This document shows positions 11,917 through 21,160 of a stretch of 51,596 nt of DNA, piece after piece. The DNA comes from Nitrospira sp. GTDB taxonomy: Bacteria > Nitrospirota > Nitrospiria > Nitrospirales > Nitrospiraceae. The stretch lies in the NCBI GenBank assembly GCA_020697375.1, contig JAJFBJ010000020.1:1-51596 (forward strand). The letters are read 5' to 3'. The position numbers and the translations under genes are program-made. Within the stretch, counting starts at the first letter, position 1; every line of letters begins with the position of its first letter. Under the pieces are notes generated by a model that was given only the letters and a program-made list of their open reading frames with translations, did no database searches and was not told where the DNA came from.

Positions 11917-13458
11917 GAGGACGCGCCAGCTGCGGCCATCATTCTGAATCATCCGGTCGGCCTCCACCGGGCCCCAGGTACCCGCGTTGTACTCGGGCAA
12001 CCAGCGCAGCTTCTGCTGCGCCCATCCCTCAAGGATCTGCGTTACCCAGGCCCAGGAGGCCTCCACCGCGTCGCGGCGCATGAAGCGTGAGGCATCGCCG
12101 GCCATGACATCGAGCAGCAATCGTTCGTAAGCCTCCGGGGAGGGGCGTCCGAAGACGTCGCAGTACTGGAAGTCCATTTCAACCGGGTGGGTCTGAGCGC
12201 GCGTGCCGGGAACCCGCGAGACAATGCGGAGAGACAGGCCCTCATCCGGCTGAATCCGCAAGGTCAGGACATTCGCGGGTTGAGGATGCCCGGGATCGGC
12301 ATTGAATAGGATCTGCGGAATGTCTTTAAACTGCACGGCGACTTCACTGGCTCGCTTGGGCAAGGTTTTGCCGGTTCGGAGGTAAAACGGCACGCCGGAC
12401 CAGCGCCAGTTTTCCACGAAGGCCTTGACCGCCACATAGGTTTCCGTGGTGGAGTTCGGATTAACGCCTTTCTCCCGGCGGTATCCCGGCACCGGTCCGT
12501 CATGTGCGGTGCCTTCGGCATACTGGGCCCGGACGGTAAACTGCTCGACATCCTTGCCGGAGATGGGCCTGAGGCAGCGCAACACTTCCATTTTCGCGTT
12601 GCGGACGACGTCGGGGTCGAGCGAGTAGGGCGGCTCCATCGCAACGAGACAGAGCAGCTGCAGCAGGTGATTCTGGATCATGTCCCGCAAGGCGCCGGCT
12701 TCCTCATAGTAACTGGCTCTGGTTCCGACTCCTTCCGTTTCGCTGACCGTGATCTGTATATGATCGACGTATTGATGGTTCCAGATCGGCTCAAAAATGC
12801 TGTTGGCGAAGCGAACCACCATCAAGTTCTGGACTGTTTCCTTACCCAAATAATGGTCGATCCTGAAAATCTGGGATTCATCGAACACGTTGCCGGTCAC
12901 TTCATTGATCTGCCGAGCCGAGGCCAGATCACGCCCGACCGGTTTCTCCACGATGATGCGCGCATAGGGTGAGTCGGCCGCCGGCGGGGTTGCCAATCCG
13001 GCTTGAGCCAACCCTTCGCAGACCGAGGCAAAGGAGCTCGGGGGAATACTCAGATAAAAAATGCGATTGCCGCGAAGCTGCATGCCGCCTTCGATCTGTT
13101 CGGCTCTGGCACGGAGCGCGGTGTAGGTCTGCGGGTCGTCGTTGTCACCCCGGAGGTAAAATAGATGGCGTTCGAACTCCTGCCAGGTTTCCTGAACCAG
13201 GGCCTGCCGCGAATGTTTGATCACGCCTTCGCGCACGAGATCGCGGAATTCCTTGTCGTCCATCGGTTTGCGGCCGAGTCCGATGACGGCGTACTTGTCC
13301 GGCAACAGGCCATCCAGCAGCAGATTATAGAGGGCCGGAATAAGACGGCGCCTGGCAAGGTCTCCCGAGCCGCCGAAAATAACAAGGGTACATGCCTCGA
13401 CGGGAGGCACGTTTTCCGGCAGCGGCTTGAGATCGACAGGGGAGGTTGGAGAGGTCAT
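11914..13458 (-). CDS. zwf: Glucose-6-phosphate 1-dehydrogenase
   Basis: A 514-residue enzyme oxidising glucose 6-phosphate to 6-phosphogluconolactone with reduction of NADP+ (or NAD+), the entry step of the oxidative pentose phosphate pathway. The N-terminal dinucleotide-binding motif is FGGSGDLARRR, the substrate and catalytic block is RIDHYLGKE, and YLRTGKTLPKRASEV is another family block. Length is normal. It follows gnd by 22 bp on the same strand, so gnd-zwf form an operon covering both oxidative steps. No lactonase gene is seen beside it. The stop codon lies in repeat copy R1. Confidence 0.97.
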   Translation of the reverse strand: MTSPTSPVDLKPLPENVPPVEACTLVIFGGSGDLARRRLIPALYNLLLDGLLPDKYAVIGLGRKPMDDKEFRDLVREGVIKHSRQALVQETWQEFERHLFYLRGDNDDPQTYTALRARAEQIEGGMQLRGNRIFYLSIPPSSFASVCEGLAQAGLATPPAADSPYARIIVEKPVGRDLASARQINEVTGNVFDESQIFRIDHYLGKETVQNLMVVRFANSIFEPIWNHQYVDHIQITVSETEGVGTRASYYEEAGALRDMIQNHLLQLLCLVAMEPPYSLDPDVVRNAKMEVLRCLRPISGKDVEQFTVRAQYAEGTAHDGPVPGYRREKGVNPNSTTETYVAVKAFVENWRWSGVPFYLRTGKTLPKRASEVAVQFKDIPQILFNADPGHPQPANVLTLRIQPDEGLSLRIVSRVPGTRAQTHPVEMDFQYCDVFGRPSPEAYERLLLDVMAGDASRFMRRDAVEASWAWVTQILEGWAQQKLRWLPEYNAGTWGPVEADRMIQNDGRSWRVL

Positions 13459-13480
13459 GATGTGGTGTTCCGGGTAAACC

Positions 13481-14374
13481 TCAGCGCCGGACGCTATGTC
13501 CGCCGAAGGCGTTGCGCAATGCCGCCAGCATCTTTTCCGCGAAGGACTCGTCCTGCCGCGACCGGAAACGGGTGAACAGCGCGGCGGTCAGCGTCGGGAC
13601 CGGCACGTCCTTGTCGATCGCATCTTGAATCATCCAGCGACCTTCGCCGGAATCCTGCACATAGCCCTTCAGGTTGGCAAGGGTAGGATCTTCTCTTAAG
13701 GCGCCGGCGGCCAGCTCCAACAGCCAGGAGCGTACCACGCTGCCATGCATCCACACATCGGCAATCTCCCTCAGATTCAACTGATACTCGCTCTTCGCCA
13801 TCAACTCGAAGCCCTCGGCATACCCCTGCATCATGCTGTATTCGATGCCGTTGTGAACCATTTTCACATAGTGACCCGCGCCGTGCGTCCCCATGTGCGC
13901 CCAACCTTCTGCGGGCGCCAAGGTCTGGAAGATGGGCGTCACGCGCTGGACCGGAGCATCCTCGCCTCCGACCATCAGGCAGTATCCTTCTGTCAGTCCC
14001 CACACCCCGCCGCTGGTTCCGACGTCGACGTAGTGAATTCCCTTTTGTTTCAGCTCGGCGGCGCGTCGGGTATCGTCGTGGAACCGCGTGTTGCCTCCGT
14101 CGATCACGGTATCGCCGGGTTGCAACAATGCGCCGATCGTTTGAACGGTTTCTTCCGTCGGCGCTCCCGAAGGCACCATGATCCAGACGGCGCGAGGCGT
14201 CGTCAGTTTTGCAACGAGATCGCTCAGGGACGAGGACCCGACACAACCCTTGCTCTCCGCCTCTTTGACGACGTCGGGAGCGCGATCATAGACCACTACT
14301 CGATGCCGCCCTTGCTGCAGGCGCGTCACCATATTCATGCCCATCTTGCCGAGCCCGATAAATCCGAGTTCCAT
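13481..14374 (-). CDS. gnd: 6-phosphogluconate dehydrogenase, short decarboxylating type
   Basis: A 297-residue enzyme converting 6-phosphogluconate to ribulose 5-phosphate and CO2. The Rossmann motif is GFIGLGKMGMNM at the N-terminus, the substrate-binding block is VGTSGGVWGLTEGY, and the catalytic Lys lies in YVKMVHNGIEY. The length fits the short, YqeC-like class rather than the roughly 470-residue form; that class is often NAD-preferring, which is not shown here. The AGAGGA site before ATG 14374 is well spaced. It is the first gene of the gnd-zwf operon. Confidence 0.93.
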   Translation of the reverse strand: MELGFIGLGKMGMNMVTRLQQGRHRVVVYDRAPDVVKEAESKGCVGSSSLSDLVAKLTTPRAVWIMVPSGAPTEETVQTIGALLQPGDTVIDGGNTRFHDDTRRAAELKQKGIHYVDVGTSGGVWGLTEGYCLMVGGEDAPVQRVTPIFQTLAPAEGWAHMGTHGAGHYVKMVHNGIEYSMMQGYAEGFELMAKSEYQLNLREIADVWMHGSVVRSWLLELAAGALREDPTLANLKGYVQDSGEGRWMIQDAIDKDVPVPTLTAALFTRFRSRQDESFAEKMLAALRNAFGGHSVRR

Positions 14375-14526
14375 AGAGTATCCTCTCTGATATAGCGCGC
14401 TGCACTACCGGTCTCTGATCGAGGTCAACCGCCGAACGGTTACTCCTCGCGTCGTTCCGCTCTCGTCAAACGCCGCCCGCAGGAACGAACATGAATAGCC
14501 GCGTCCGCGTGAATGACGTTCCTCTC

Positions 14527-15333
14527 TCAGTCCACGCGAGGTGGGAGGGGAATGTCCCGAAACAGGCTGTCCGCGAAACGCCGGCCATGGAGGAGCCGGT
14601 CATGCAGCGTGGCCGCGCTCAGAAATTGGCCGGCCAGGTCGCCGAGCTCGGGATCGCGCGAAGCCAGAAATCGGAGTGTATCGACCGGCGCCGTGAGCCA
14701 GAATCCGCGGATACGAAAGAACGCCGAGAGACAGTCCTCGAAAAACAGATGCAGCAGGTATTGCGCGGTGGTCGGTTTGTCGCGCAGGTCTTCGACTTTT
14801 CCCAGCCAATGGAGACAGTCGGCTTTCAGGCGGATACGTTCATGGAGACCCGCTTGCGGAGGACCTTGGCGGAACCGTTGCGCAGCTTTCTCGATCAGCA
14901 GCGCTGCAAGATTCTCGTGATCATAGAGAATCCGTCCCTTGCGAAGCAACGGAGCCAGGCGGGACGAATAGGCCATCTCCTCGGCGATGCTGTTGTGCTC
15001 CCCAAAGCGAATATCCACGAGTCGATCTGCGACGCGAATCAATTCCTGCCCGTCCGCCGATCCCTTGACCACGACGACGAGGTCGATATCGCTATGCGCG
15101 GTCACGGCGCGCCGGGCTCCCGATCCGACAAGGATGACGCCCACCAAGTCGCCGCCGCGTTTTGCGCGGACGTATTTCAGCGCCAGGGCGACGGCTTCCT
15201 CATATCCGGGTGGAGTGACGGTCGGGGGCGCCTCCGGCGGTTCCGGAACGTCGATCAACTCGGCATTCAGTTCTTCAGAAGTGGGAAGCCTCGGCAGGGA
15301 GGGAGGCGAGGAAGCATGGGATTGGATGTCCAT
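14527..15333 (-). CDS. Pol-beta-superfamily nucleotidyltransferase domain protein
   Basis: A 268-residue protein. The nucleotidyltransferase signature GSGARRAVTAHSDIDLVVVV carries the metal-binding Asp pair in SDIDL, with a further acidic residue likely in LVDIRFGE. The N-terminal 40 residues are Pro-rich and probably disordered. The C-terminal part (about residues 150-268) is helical and resembles a HEPN-like or KNTase C-terminal region. Substrate unknown; it could modify a small molecule, RNA or protein. The small gene upstream ends 14 bp before this start, so the two are probably an operon. It is not a clear MNT/HEPN toxin pair. Confidence 0.7.
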   Translation of the reverse strand: MDIQSHASSPPSLPRLPTSEELNAELIDVPEPPEAPPTVTPPGYEEAVALALKYVRAKRGGDLVGVILVGSGARRAVTAHSDIDLVVVVKGSADGQELIRVADRLVDIRFGEHNSIAEEMAYSSRLAPLLRKGRILYDHENLAALLIEKAAQRFRQGPPQAGLHERIRLKADCLHWLGKVEDLRDKPTTAQYLLHLFFEDCLSAFFRIRGFWLTAPVDTLRFLASRDPELGDLAGQFLSAATLHDRLLHGRRFADSLFRDIPLPPRVD

Positions 15334-15347
15334 AGTCTGTGCGTCTG

Positions 15348-15575
15348 TCAGGCAGCCTGTACTCGTCGAATGTGTTGTTCAAGGTTCTCGAGCCACTGCT
15401 CGAAAGGTTGATCGGCGTCGACGACGATTTCAAGTTTTCCGTTCGGAAGAGTCCGCACTATGCCGGGACTCTCCGGCGAAAGGGGAATCTCCACCCACTC
15501 GCGATCGAGTCCCATGTTGTCGGTCAGATCGAGAATGCGGCTGATCTGTTGAAACGATACGGCCTGAAGCGTCAT
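15348..15575 (-). CDS. Small hypothetical protein
   Basis: A 75-residue acidic protein starting MTLQAVSFQQ at ATG 15575, preceded by AGGGA; an upstream in-frame ATG at 15605 is less likely. It has no recognisable motif, signal or membrane segment. A short beta/alpha pattern (LPNGKLEIVVDADQPFEQWL) suggests a compact fold. It is translated just ahead of the nucleotidyltransferase gene and may act with it. Function unknown. Confidence 0.5.
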   Translation of the reverse strand: MTLQAVSFQQISRILDLTDNMGLDREWVEIPLSPESPGIVRTLPNGKLEIVVDADQPFEQWLENLEQHIRRVQAA

Positions 15576-15646
15576 GTGTCTTCCCTGGTGCAAAGCATGC
15601 GGCATTTTAGGAGGGGCGCAATCGGCCTGTCAATGCGAAGTCCGCT

Positions 15647-16678
15647 CTAGCAGTGAAGTGCGCGCGCAATGATTTCACCGGCGCGCTCAATTGCATCCGG
15701 CGATACGTCGAGATGCGTGACGGCGCGGCAGGTCTTTTCGCCCACTGCGCCGAGCAGCAGGCCTTCCTGCTTGAGCGTCGCCACGAAGTCGGATATCGAA
15801 AGGTGTGGAATCTGCACCTCGAAGAAGAGAATGTTCGTCTGGGCTTCTTCGGCATCGATGGAGAGGCCGGGAATCTGTTGCAGCAGCGCCGCGAGCCGCC
15901 GCGCATTCGCATGATCTTCCGCGAGCCGCTGAATATTGTGTTCCAACGCATAGAGACCCGCAGCCGCGAGAATGCCGGCCTGTCGCATGGCGCCTCCATA
16001 CATTCGCCGGAACCGTCGCATCCGCTCCAGCAAGGCGCGGTCGTCCGTGGCAATCAACGAGCCGGCGGGAGCGCCCAGGCCTTTGGAGAGGCAGAAGGAA
16101 ACCGTGTCGAAATGTCGCGCATAGTCTGCGGCAGCGGTCCCTGAAGCCACGACGGCGTTGAAGAGACGGGCTCCGTCCAGGTGCATGGGAAGTCCGTGGG
16201 CCGAGGCGACCGTGCGAATGGCCTGGATGGTCGAGAGCGGGTAGACCGTTCCACCTCCGGCATTGTGGGTATTCTCGATGCAGATGAGCGCGGTTTGAAT
16301 GCCGTAGGGGTCCTTGCGGCGGATCGCGGCCTCTACCTGGTCTGCTTCCATGAGCCCCCGTCTGCCGTTCACCCAATGTAATTGCACACCGGCCAGCGCC
16401 CCTGCGGCGCCCTGTTCGTAGCGGACGATGTGCGAGTGTTGTTCGACGATGACTTCACTTCCCGGCTCAGCCTGCGCGCGGAGACAGAGTTGATTGCCGA
16501 GAGTGCCGGAGGGAACGAAGAGCGCGGCCTGCTTCCCGAGCAGCGCGGCCCCCTGTGCTTGAAGTTGATTGACCGTTGGATCTTCCCCGTAGACATCATC
16601 GCCTACGTCGGCGCGTGACATGGCTTCGCGCATGGCGGAGGAAGGTCTGGTCACGGTATCGCTTCGGAGGTCGATCAT
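15647..16678 (-). CDS. ltaE: Low-specificity L-threonine aldolase
   Basis: A 343-residue PLP enzyme of the beta-eliminating lyase family that cleaves threonine or allo-threonine to glycine and acetaldehyde. The N-terminus MIDLRSDTVTRPS and the DVGDDVYGEDPTVNQLQ block are diagnostic. The Schiff-base Lys199 lies in CLSKGLGAPAGS, and HLDGARLFNA carries the cofactor-contacting Asp. Length is normal. It is separated by about 70 bp from the small hypothetical gene downstream, so it may head the same transcript. It is divergent from the transporter gene. Confidence 0.92.
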   Translation of the reverse strand: MIDLRSDTVTRPSSAMREAMSRADVGDDVYGEDPTVNQLQAQGAALLGKQAALFVPSGTLGNQLCLRAQAEPGSEVIVEQHSHIVRYEQGAAGALAGVQLHWVNGRRGLMEADQVEAAIRRKDPYGIQTALICIENTHNAGGGTVYPLSTIQAIRTVASAHGLPMHLDGARLFNAVVASGTAAADYARHFDTVSFCLSKGLGAPAGSLIATDDRALLERMRRFRRMYGGAMRQAGILAAAGLYALEHNIQRLAEDHANARRLAALLQQIPGLSIDAEEAQTNILFFEVQIPHLSISDFVATLKQEGLLLGAVGEKTCRAVTHLDVSPDAIERAGEIIARALHC

Positions 16679-16791
16679 GGTCGAAACTTCTGCGCCTCAG
16701 GCCGGTTACTGAAAAAAATAGGCGGTTCCGGCGGCATTGTAGCAAATTTTCTTCGTGCCGGTGATCGATCGCCTGCTACACTCGGAGCCGC

Positions 16792-18063
16792 ATGGAGAGA
16801 TGGCGCCGTTCACTTGCCCGGTTCGTGCGGGCCCAGCCGCAGGAAATGTGGCCGCTGGCCTGGTCGTTCGGATATTTTTTCTGCCTCCTCTGCGGCTACT
16901 ACATCCTTCGACCCGTTCGCGATGAAATGGCCATCCAGGGCGGAGTCCACAATCTGCCCTGGATGATGACCGGCACCTTTGTGACGCTGCTTGCCGTGAC
17001 GCCCTTGTTCGGCTTACTGTCTGCGCGATATTCCCGCTATCGGCTGTTGCTCACCGTCTACTCATTTTTTATCGCCAATCTGGTCGCCCTGTACCTCGTG
17101 ATGACCAGCCAGCAATACATCGAATGGGTTGCGCGAGGTTTTTTCATCTGGCTCTCGGTGTTCAACCTGTTCGTGGTGTCGGTGTTCTGGAGTTTCATGA
17201 CCGATCTGTTTACGCCGGAACAGGGTGCGCGTCTCTTCGGCGTGATTGCCGCGGGAGGGAGCACCGGAGCCCTGTTCGGTCCCTTGCTTACCACCGGACT
17301 CACCTATCTGTTTCCTGTTCCGGTGCTCATGCTCGCGTCGGCGCTCTTTTTGCTGGCCTGCACGGGGTGTATCTACAAACTGGAAACCTGGAGTCAGAAA
17401 CGGTCGTTGTCCCATCAAGCGAATATCGGGGAACCATTGGGCGGGAGCCTGCTCGCCGGTGTCCGTTTGGTCTGGTCCTCGCCCTATTTGCTGGGCATCT
17501 GCGGCTACATTGCGCTGTTGACGATGAGCGCCACGTTCCTATACATCGAGCAGGTACGTCTGGTGGCCGAATACTTCGCCACGCCGGAATCCCGCACTCG
17601 CCTATTTTCCACTCTGGATCTTGTGACTAATCTCCTCACCTGGCTGACTCAAGTCGTGATTACGAACCGCCTGGTCCGCCGGTTTGGTCTGGTGGCTCCT
17701 TTGCTGTTCCTGCCGATCGTCAGCCTGCTCGGCTTTCTTGGAATCGCCCTGTGGCCGGGGCTCGGGGTCTACGTGAGCTTTTCCGTCCTTCGCCGGGTGG
17801 GAGAATATGCGCTGTCCAAGCCGGCGCGAGAAGTTCTCTTCACGGTCGTCAGCCGTGAAGAGAAATACAAAGCGAAGAACTTCATCGATACGGCCGTCTC
17901 GCGCGGAGGAGATGCCTCCACGGGATGGCTGTCGTCGGGAGTCAAGGCCCTTGGCGCGACTACCGGGCACATTGCCTGGGTCCTCCTTCCCTTGATGATC
18001 CTCTGGGCATGGCTCAGCCGTTGGCTGGCCGCTCGCCATGGCACATTCGTGAGCCCGCGCTGA
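16792..18063 (+). CDS. Multi-pass transporter related to ADP/ATP translocases
   Basis: A 423-residue, very hydrophobic inner-membrane protein with about 11-12 predicted helices. Early blocks (SFGYFFCLLCGYYILRPVRD and WSFMTDLF) and the GARLFGVIAAGGSTGALFGP loop fit the MFS-like branch often named NTP/NDP exchange transporters. In free-living bacteria such proteins are usually uncharacterised, so nucleotide exchange should not be assumed. The late VLRRVGEYALSKPAREVLFTVVSREEKYKAKNFIDT segment is strongly conserved in style. It stands alone, with a promoter for the next gene starting 50 bp past its stop. Confidence 0.7.
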   Translation: MERWRRSLARFVRAQPQEMWPLAWSFGYFFCLLCGYYILRPVRDEMAIQGGVHNLPWMMTGTFVTLLAVTPLFGLLSARYSRYRLLLTVYSFFIANLVALYLVMTSQQYIEWVARGFFIWLSVFNLFVVSVFWSFMTDLFTPEQGARLFGVIAAGGSTGALFGPLLTTGLTYLFPVPVLMLASALFLLACTGCIYKLETWSQKRSLSHQANIGEPLGGSLLAGVRLVWSSPYLLGICGYIALLTMSATFLYIEQVRLVAEYFATPESRTRLFSTLDLVTNLLTWLTQVVITNRLVRRFGLVAPLLFLPIVSLLGFLGIALWPGLGVYVSFSVLRRVGEYALSKPAREVLFTVVSREEKYKAKNFIDTAVSRGGDASTGWLSSGVKALGATTGHIAWVLLPLMILWAWLSRWLAARHGTFVSPR

Positions 18064-18114
18064 TTCTTGCGCCGAGCTGCGCCGCCGGGATGGGCGAAGC
18101 CAATCTGCTCGGCT

Positions 18115-18144
18115 TTGACTCGTAAAAAAATCGCATGGTATAGT
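18115..18144 (+). promoter_or_regulatory. Sigma-70-type promoter for the ProA-like gene
   Basis: TTGACT (18115-18120) and TATAGT (18139-18144) are separated by 18 bp, a good match to the -35/-10 consensus. Transcription would start near 18151, leaving about 100 nt of leader before ATG 18250. A short frame of 18 codons (18186-18242) lies in that leader. Confidence 0.6.
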
Positions 18145-18249
18145 CCGGCGCGCAAGTCATTGTTCGCTGATGTGGTGATGTGACGATGAACAGGCCCTTC
18201 GCGAAAATGACGGGATTACCCATTCGCCAGAACAGCAAATAGGAAAATC

Positions 18250-19614
18250 ATGGTTGAAGTTCCGGTTAAGCTTTATCTCGATAAAGTATTGAAAATAGCC
18301 AGAGAGGCCGTGCGCCCATTCTCACTGATGCCGGGGCCTTCGAGGGACAAGGCGCTTCGCGCGATGGCAGACGCCCTCGCAGACTGCGAAGAAGCGATTC
18401 TCGAAGCCAACGAGAAGGATGTGGATGCCGTCGGAAAATCGATGACGGGTTATGAGAACAGGGAGCGGGTGCGGGAGGCAGTCACGCGGGTCCGCATGAC
18501 GGCCGATGACATCAAAGCCATGGTGGACCGGCTCAACCGGATTGCGGATCTCCCGGATCCGCTCGGCGAAGTGCTTGGCCGCCATGAGGAATCTAACGGC
18601 CTGCAGGTCAGCCGGGTGCGGATTCCGATCGGAGTCATCGGTATCATCTCAGAAATGGCGCCGCTGGCAACCATCGATGCGCTGGCGCTCTGCCTGAAAT
18701 CCGCCAATGTCTGTGTGTTCCGTGGATCACCGGATTGGACGTTGACGCAGCAGACGATCGCCGCGAGCTTGAACGGGGCAGCCGCAGAAGCCGGCATCCC
18801 GCCCGGCGCGCTGACGATCATCGACCGTCCGGAAAAAGAAGCGGCGCTGGAGCTGATCAAATCCGGGAAGGCCTTGGACGGCATCATTCCGCGTGGGGGC
18901 GCCGGGCTCCGCAAGGTGGTCCTGGAACAGGCCAAGATGCCGATTTTGTGCCATGACGGCGGCATCACCCACGTATACATCGACGATGATGCCGACATTC
19001 CCCTGGCGCAAAACATCGTGGTGAATTCGAAAGTGCAGCAGACCTCTGCTGCCAACGCGCTGGATACTCTGTTGGTCCATCAGGGCATCGCCAGGCCGCT
19101 GTTGTCGGCATTGATCCTGCGTTTGCTCGATGAATTCAAGATTGATGTCCACGGCTGCCCGAAGACCGTCGCATTGATGGGGCAAATGCTCATGACCGGA
19201 CACAAGGCTGTCAAACCGGCGCAGGAGGAGGATTGGAAGAGCCAGTTTCAAGGCCCGACCATGGCGATCAAAATGGTACCGACATTCGACGAAGCCCTCA
19301 CCCATATCGCCCAACATGGCCCGAGCCACACCTGCGTCATCGTGACGAAGTCGTACGACAGCGCAATGCGCTTTACGAAGGAAGTGGACGCCGGCGCCGT
19401 CCTGGTCAATGCTTCTTCGCGATTGAACGCCGGCGACAGCCTGGGATTCGGCGCAGATGTCGGGCTCAGTTCTGCCCGCCGCCATGCGCGAGGTCCGATC
19501 GGACTGCAGCAGCTCACCTGTGAAAAGTATGTCGTCTTCGGCAGCGGGCAACTGCGGCAGCCGCATCCGGTGCCTCTGACCTATGAAGACGCCATCATGC
19601 TGAAAAGACCGTAG
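18250..19614 (+). CDS. proA: Glutamate-5-semialdehyde dehydrogenase-like protein lacking the catalytic Cys
   Basis: A 454-residue protein collinear with ProA (gamma-glutamyl phosphate reductase), the proline pathway enzyme that reduces gamma-glutamyl phosphate. Family blocks include RIPIGVIGIISE and HARGPIGLQQLTCEKYVV. Where ProA has the nucleophilic cysteine (RPSTCN in E. coli), this protein reads QTSAANALDTLLV, so the Cys position is Ala268. The usual thioester chemistry is therefore not possible at that site. The C-terminus is extended by about 20-30 residues. It may be a paralogue with a new role; a true proA would be expected elsewhere. No proB is adjacent. The start follows AGGA and a good upstream promoter. 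Confidence 0.82.
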   Translation: MVEVPVKLYLDKVLKIAREAVRPFSLMPGPSRDKALRAMADALADCEEAILEANEKDVDAVGKSMTGYENRERVREAVTRVRMTADDIKAMVDRLNRIADLPDPLGEVLGRHEESNGLQVSRVRIPIGVIGIISEMAPLATIDALALCLKSANVCVFRGSPDWTLTQQTIAASLNGAAAEAGIPPGALTIIDRPEKEAALELIKSGKALDGIIPRGGAGLRKVVLEQAKMPILCHDGGITHVYIDDDADIPLAQNIVVNSKVQQTSAANALDTLLVHQGIARPLLSALILRLLDEFKIDVHGCPKTVALMGQMLMTGHKAVKPAQEEDWKSQFQGPTMAIKMVPTFDEALTHIAQHGPSHTCVIVTKSYDSAMRFTKEVDAGAVLVNASSRLNAGDSLGFGADVGLSSARRHARGPIGLQQLTCEKYVVFGSGQLRQPHPVPLTYEDAIMLKRP

Positions 19615-19616
19615 GG

Positions 19617-19831
19617 CCAGGATGCTGAAAAAGGCCGCCAGCTTCGTTCTCGCCGCGCTCAGAGGCTCAACGTACCGCGTATGGGAAAAGCGCCTGTCGC
19701 GGCAGGCGCGGGGCGGGCGGGTAAGACGGGCACGCCTCGCCTTTTCGCTCGCTCCGGTCTTGCCTGGGAGAGGCGCGTCTTGGCGCCAGGGTTGGGCGGG
19801 TAAGAAGGTGGCCTTTTTTTGAGCATTCTGG
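19617..19831. repeat. Interspersed repeat copy R2, MITE-like
   Basis: A roughly 215-bp intergenic element with imperfect terminal inverted repeats: CCAGGATGCTGAAAAAGGCC at the left and, in reverse complement at the right end, CCAGAATGCTCAAAAAAAGG. The interior is GC-rich with nested inverted repeats such as GCGCCTGTCGCGGCAGGCGC. It shares its left 100 bp with copy R5. It fills most of the 19615-19930 gap; no protein-coding gene is convincing inside it. Confidence 0.75.
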
Positions 19832-19930
19832 CTACTGTCCCCCTGTTTTCCCGGATATGCGGACCAGAGAAGTTCCGGCTTGCCTACATAGTTTGACCGC
19901 AGTCTGCTAAGAGACGGGGACGCATGCTCC

Positions 19931-21160
19931 ATGACGCGAACGATGAGCGAGCAGCCGACGATGCGGGCACTCAGCGCCCATCTCGCCTGGTGGGGGCTCC
20001 GGCATATCCAATCCGACACCGCTTACTTCGCCTGGCAGCGGGAAGTCTTCACCGCGCAAGAACTCACCACACTCCATCGGTACATCGAAGCCAAGCGCCT
20101 CGCGACTGACGACCCATCCGCTGAAATGGCCTTTTACGACTTGACCGCTCAACCCCGGTCGGTTCCCGCTCTCTACAGTCAACGGTATGAGTACTATCTT
20201 CAAGTCGGTTTACGAGTCGCGCATCACATCTGCGACGCGCCATCCATTCTCGATGCCGGCTGCGGAATCGGCATCCTCACCACCTTTTATGCGCAGCAAT
20301 GTCCCGGCTGCAGAGTGGTCGGCATCGATCGCTCGCCGGCTTCGATCGATCTCGCGCGGCAACGAGCACATGAATTAGGGCTGACCAATCTGCGTTTCGA
20401 ATGCCTTGATGTGGATCAATCCTCGCTCTCGGGCCGGTTCGATCTCATCATCGCCTCGCATACGTTGTTGCAGGCCGAACAGGATCCCGGTCTGCCCAGC
20501 AGCGATTGGCGGACCTTCGCGCGCTTGCCGGATGTTCAGGCACAGCAGAGGTTCGAGCAGCGAACCGGCTTGGGAGTTCGTCTGGATCGTCTCTGCACCG
20601 GGCTGAATCCCCAAGGTCGCATGGTCCTGTTCGAAAAAACCAGGCAGCTCGCCCGGCGCATTCCCTTTCAGCGGGCGCTCGCGGCTCGCGGTCTGCGGTT
20701 GCTCGCGCAGCCGGAGCCGGTACGCTATCATTCGGTGGAGGAAGTCATCGACGACGGCCCCTTGTATGTGCTTGGCCTCTCGGTTGCGCAACGGTCCATT
20801 GCATGGGATGAAGCGCCGGAGCCGGACAGGACGCCGCCTCTCGTTATCGAAACGCTGCGATCCGTTCAGCCGCAGGACGATCAGCCTCTCTACGAAAACC
20901 ATGGGGGTTCAGCCCAGCAGGTCTGGATGGAACTTCCCGGAAAGCAGATTTTGGATCAAGTGACCAGCGAAGAGCCGGACGGGCGGCAGCTCCATGCGGA
21001 ATGGGGGCGGGCGGGCGGGTTTATGTATCTCTACTGCGCCAACACCTTCGACCAGCGTCAGCTCGTGCTCATCGAACCGGCCAGGGCCGCCATACTTGAA
21101 ACCTACTATCGAGAGATTACCGGAGAATTCTGCGGCGGCAACAAGGGATGGTTGCGATGA
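19931..21160 (+). CDS. Class I SAM-dependent methyltransferase
   Basis: A 409-residue protein. Residues about 95-230 form a Rossmann-like methyltransferase domain: motif I is ILDAGCGIG (Asp108), motif II VVGIDRSPASIDLA, then FECLDVD and FDLIIASHTLL. The N-terminal 90 residues and C-terminal 150 residues have no motif I recognise. Substrate unknown. It overlaps the following sugar nucleotidyltransferase gene by 4 nt (ATGA), so the two products are likely to act in one pathway, possibly glycan or nucleotide-sugar metabolism. An in-frame ATG at 19943 is an alternative start. Confidence 0.75.
   Translation: MTRTMSEQPTMRALSAHLAWWGLRHIQSDTAYFAWQREVFTAQELTTLHRYIEAKRLATDDPSAEMAFYDLTAQPRSVPALYSQRYEYYLQVGLRVAHHICDAPSILDAGCGIGILTTFYAQQCPGCRVVGIDRSPASIDLARQRAHELGLTNLRFECLDVDQSSLSGRFDLIIASHTLLQAEQDPGLPSSDWRTFARLPDVQAQQRFEQRTGLGVRLDRLCTGLNPQGRMVLFEKTRQLARRIPFQRALAARGLRLLAQPEPVRYHSVEEVIDDGPLYVLGLSVAQRSIAWDEAPEPDRTPPLVIETLRSVQPQDDQPLYENHGGSAQQVWMELPGKQILDQVTSEEPDGRQLHAEWGRAGGFMYLYCANTFDQRQLVLIEPARAAILETYYREITGEFCGGNKGWLR

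Noticed and set aside
11803..12090. A 95-codon forward frame after the thioredoxin gene
   Set aside because: It translates repeat R1 and then runs antisense to zwf.
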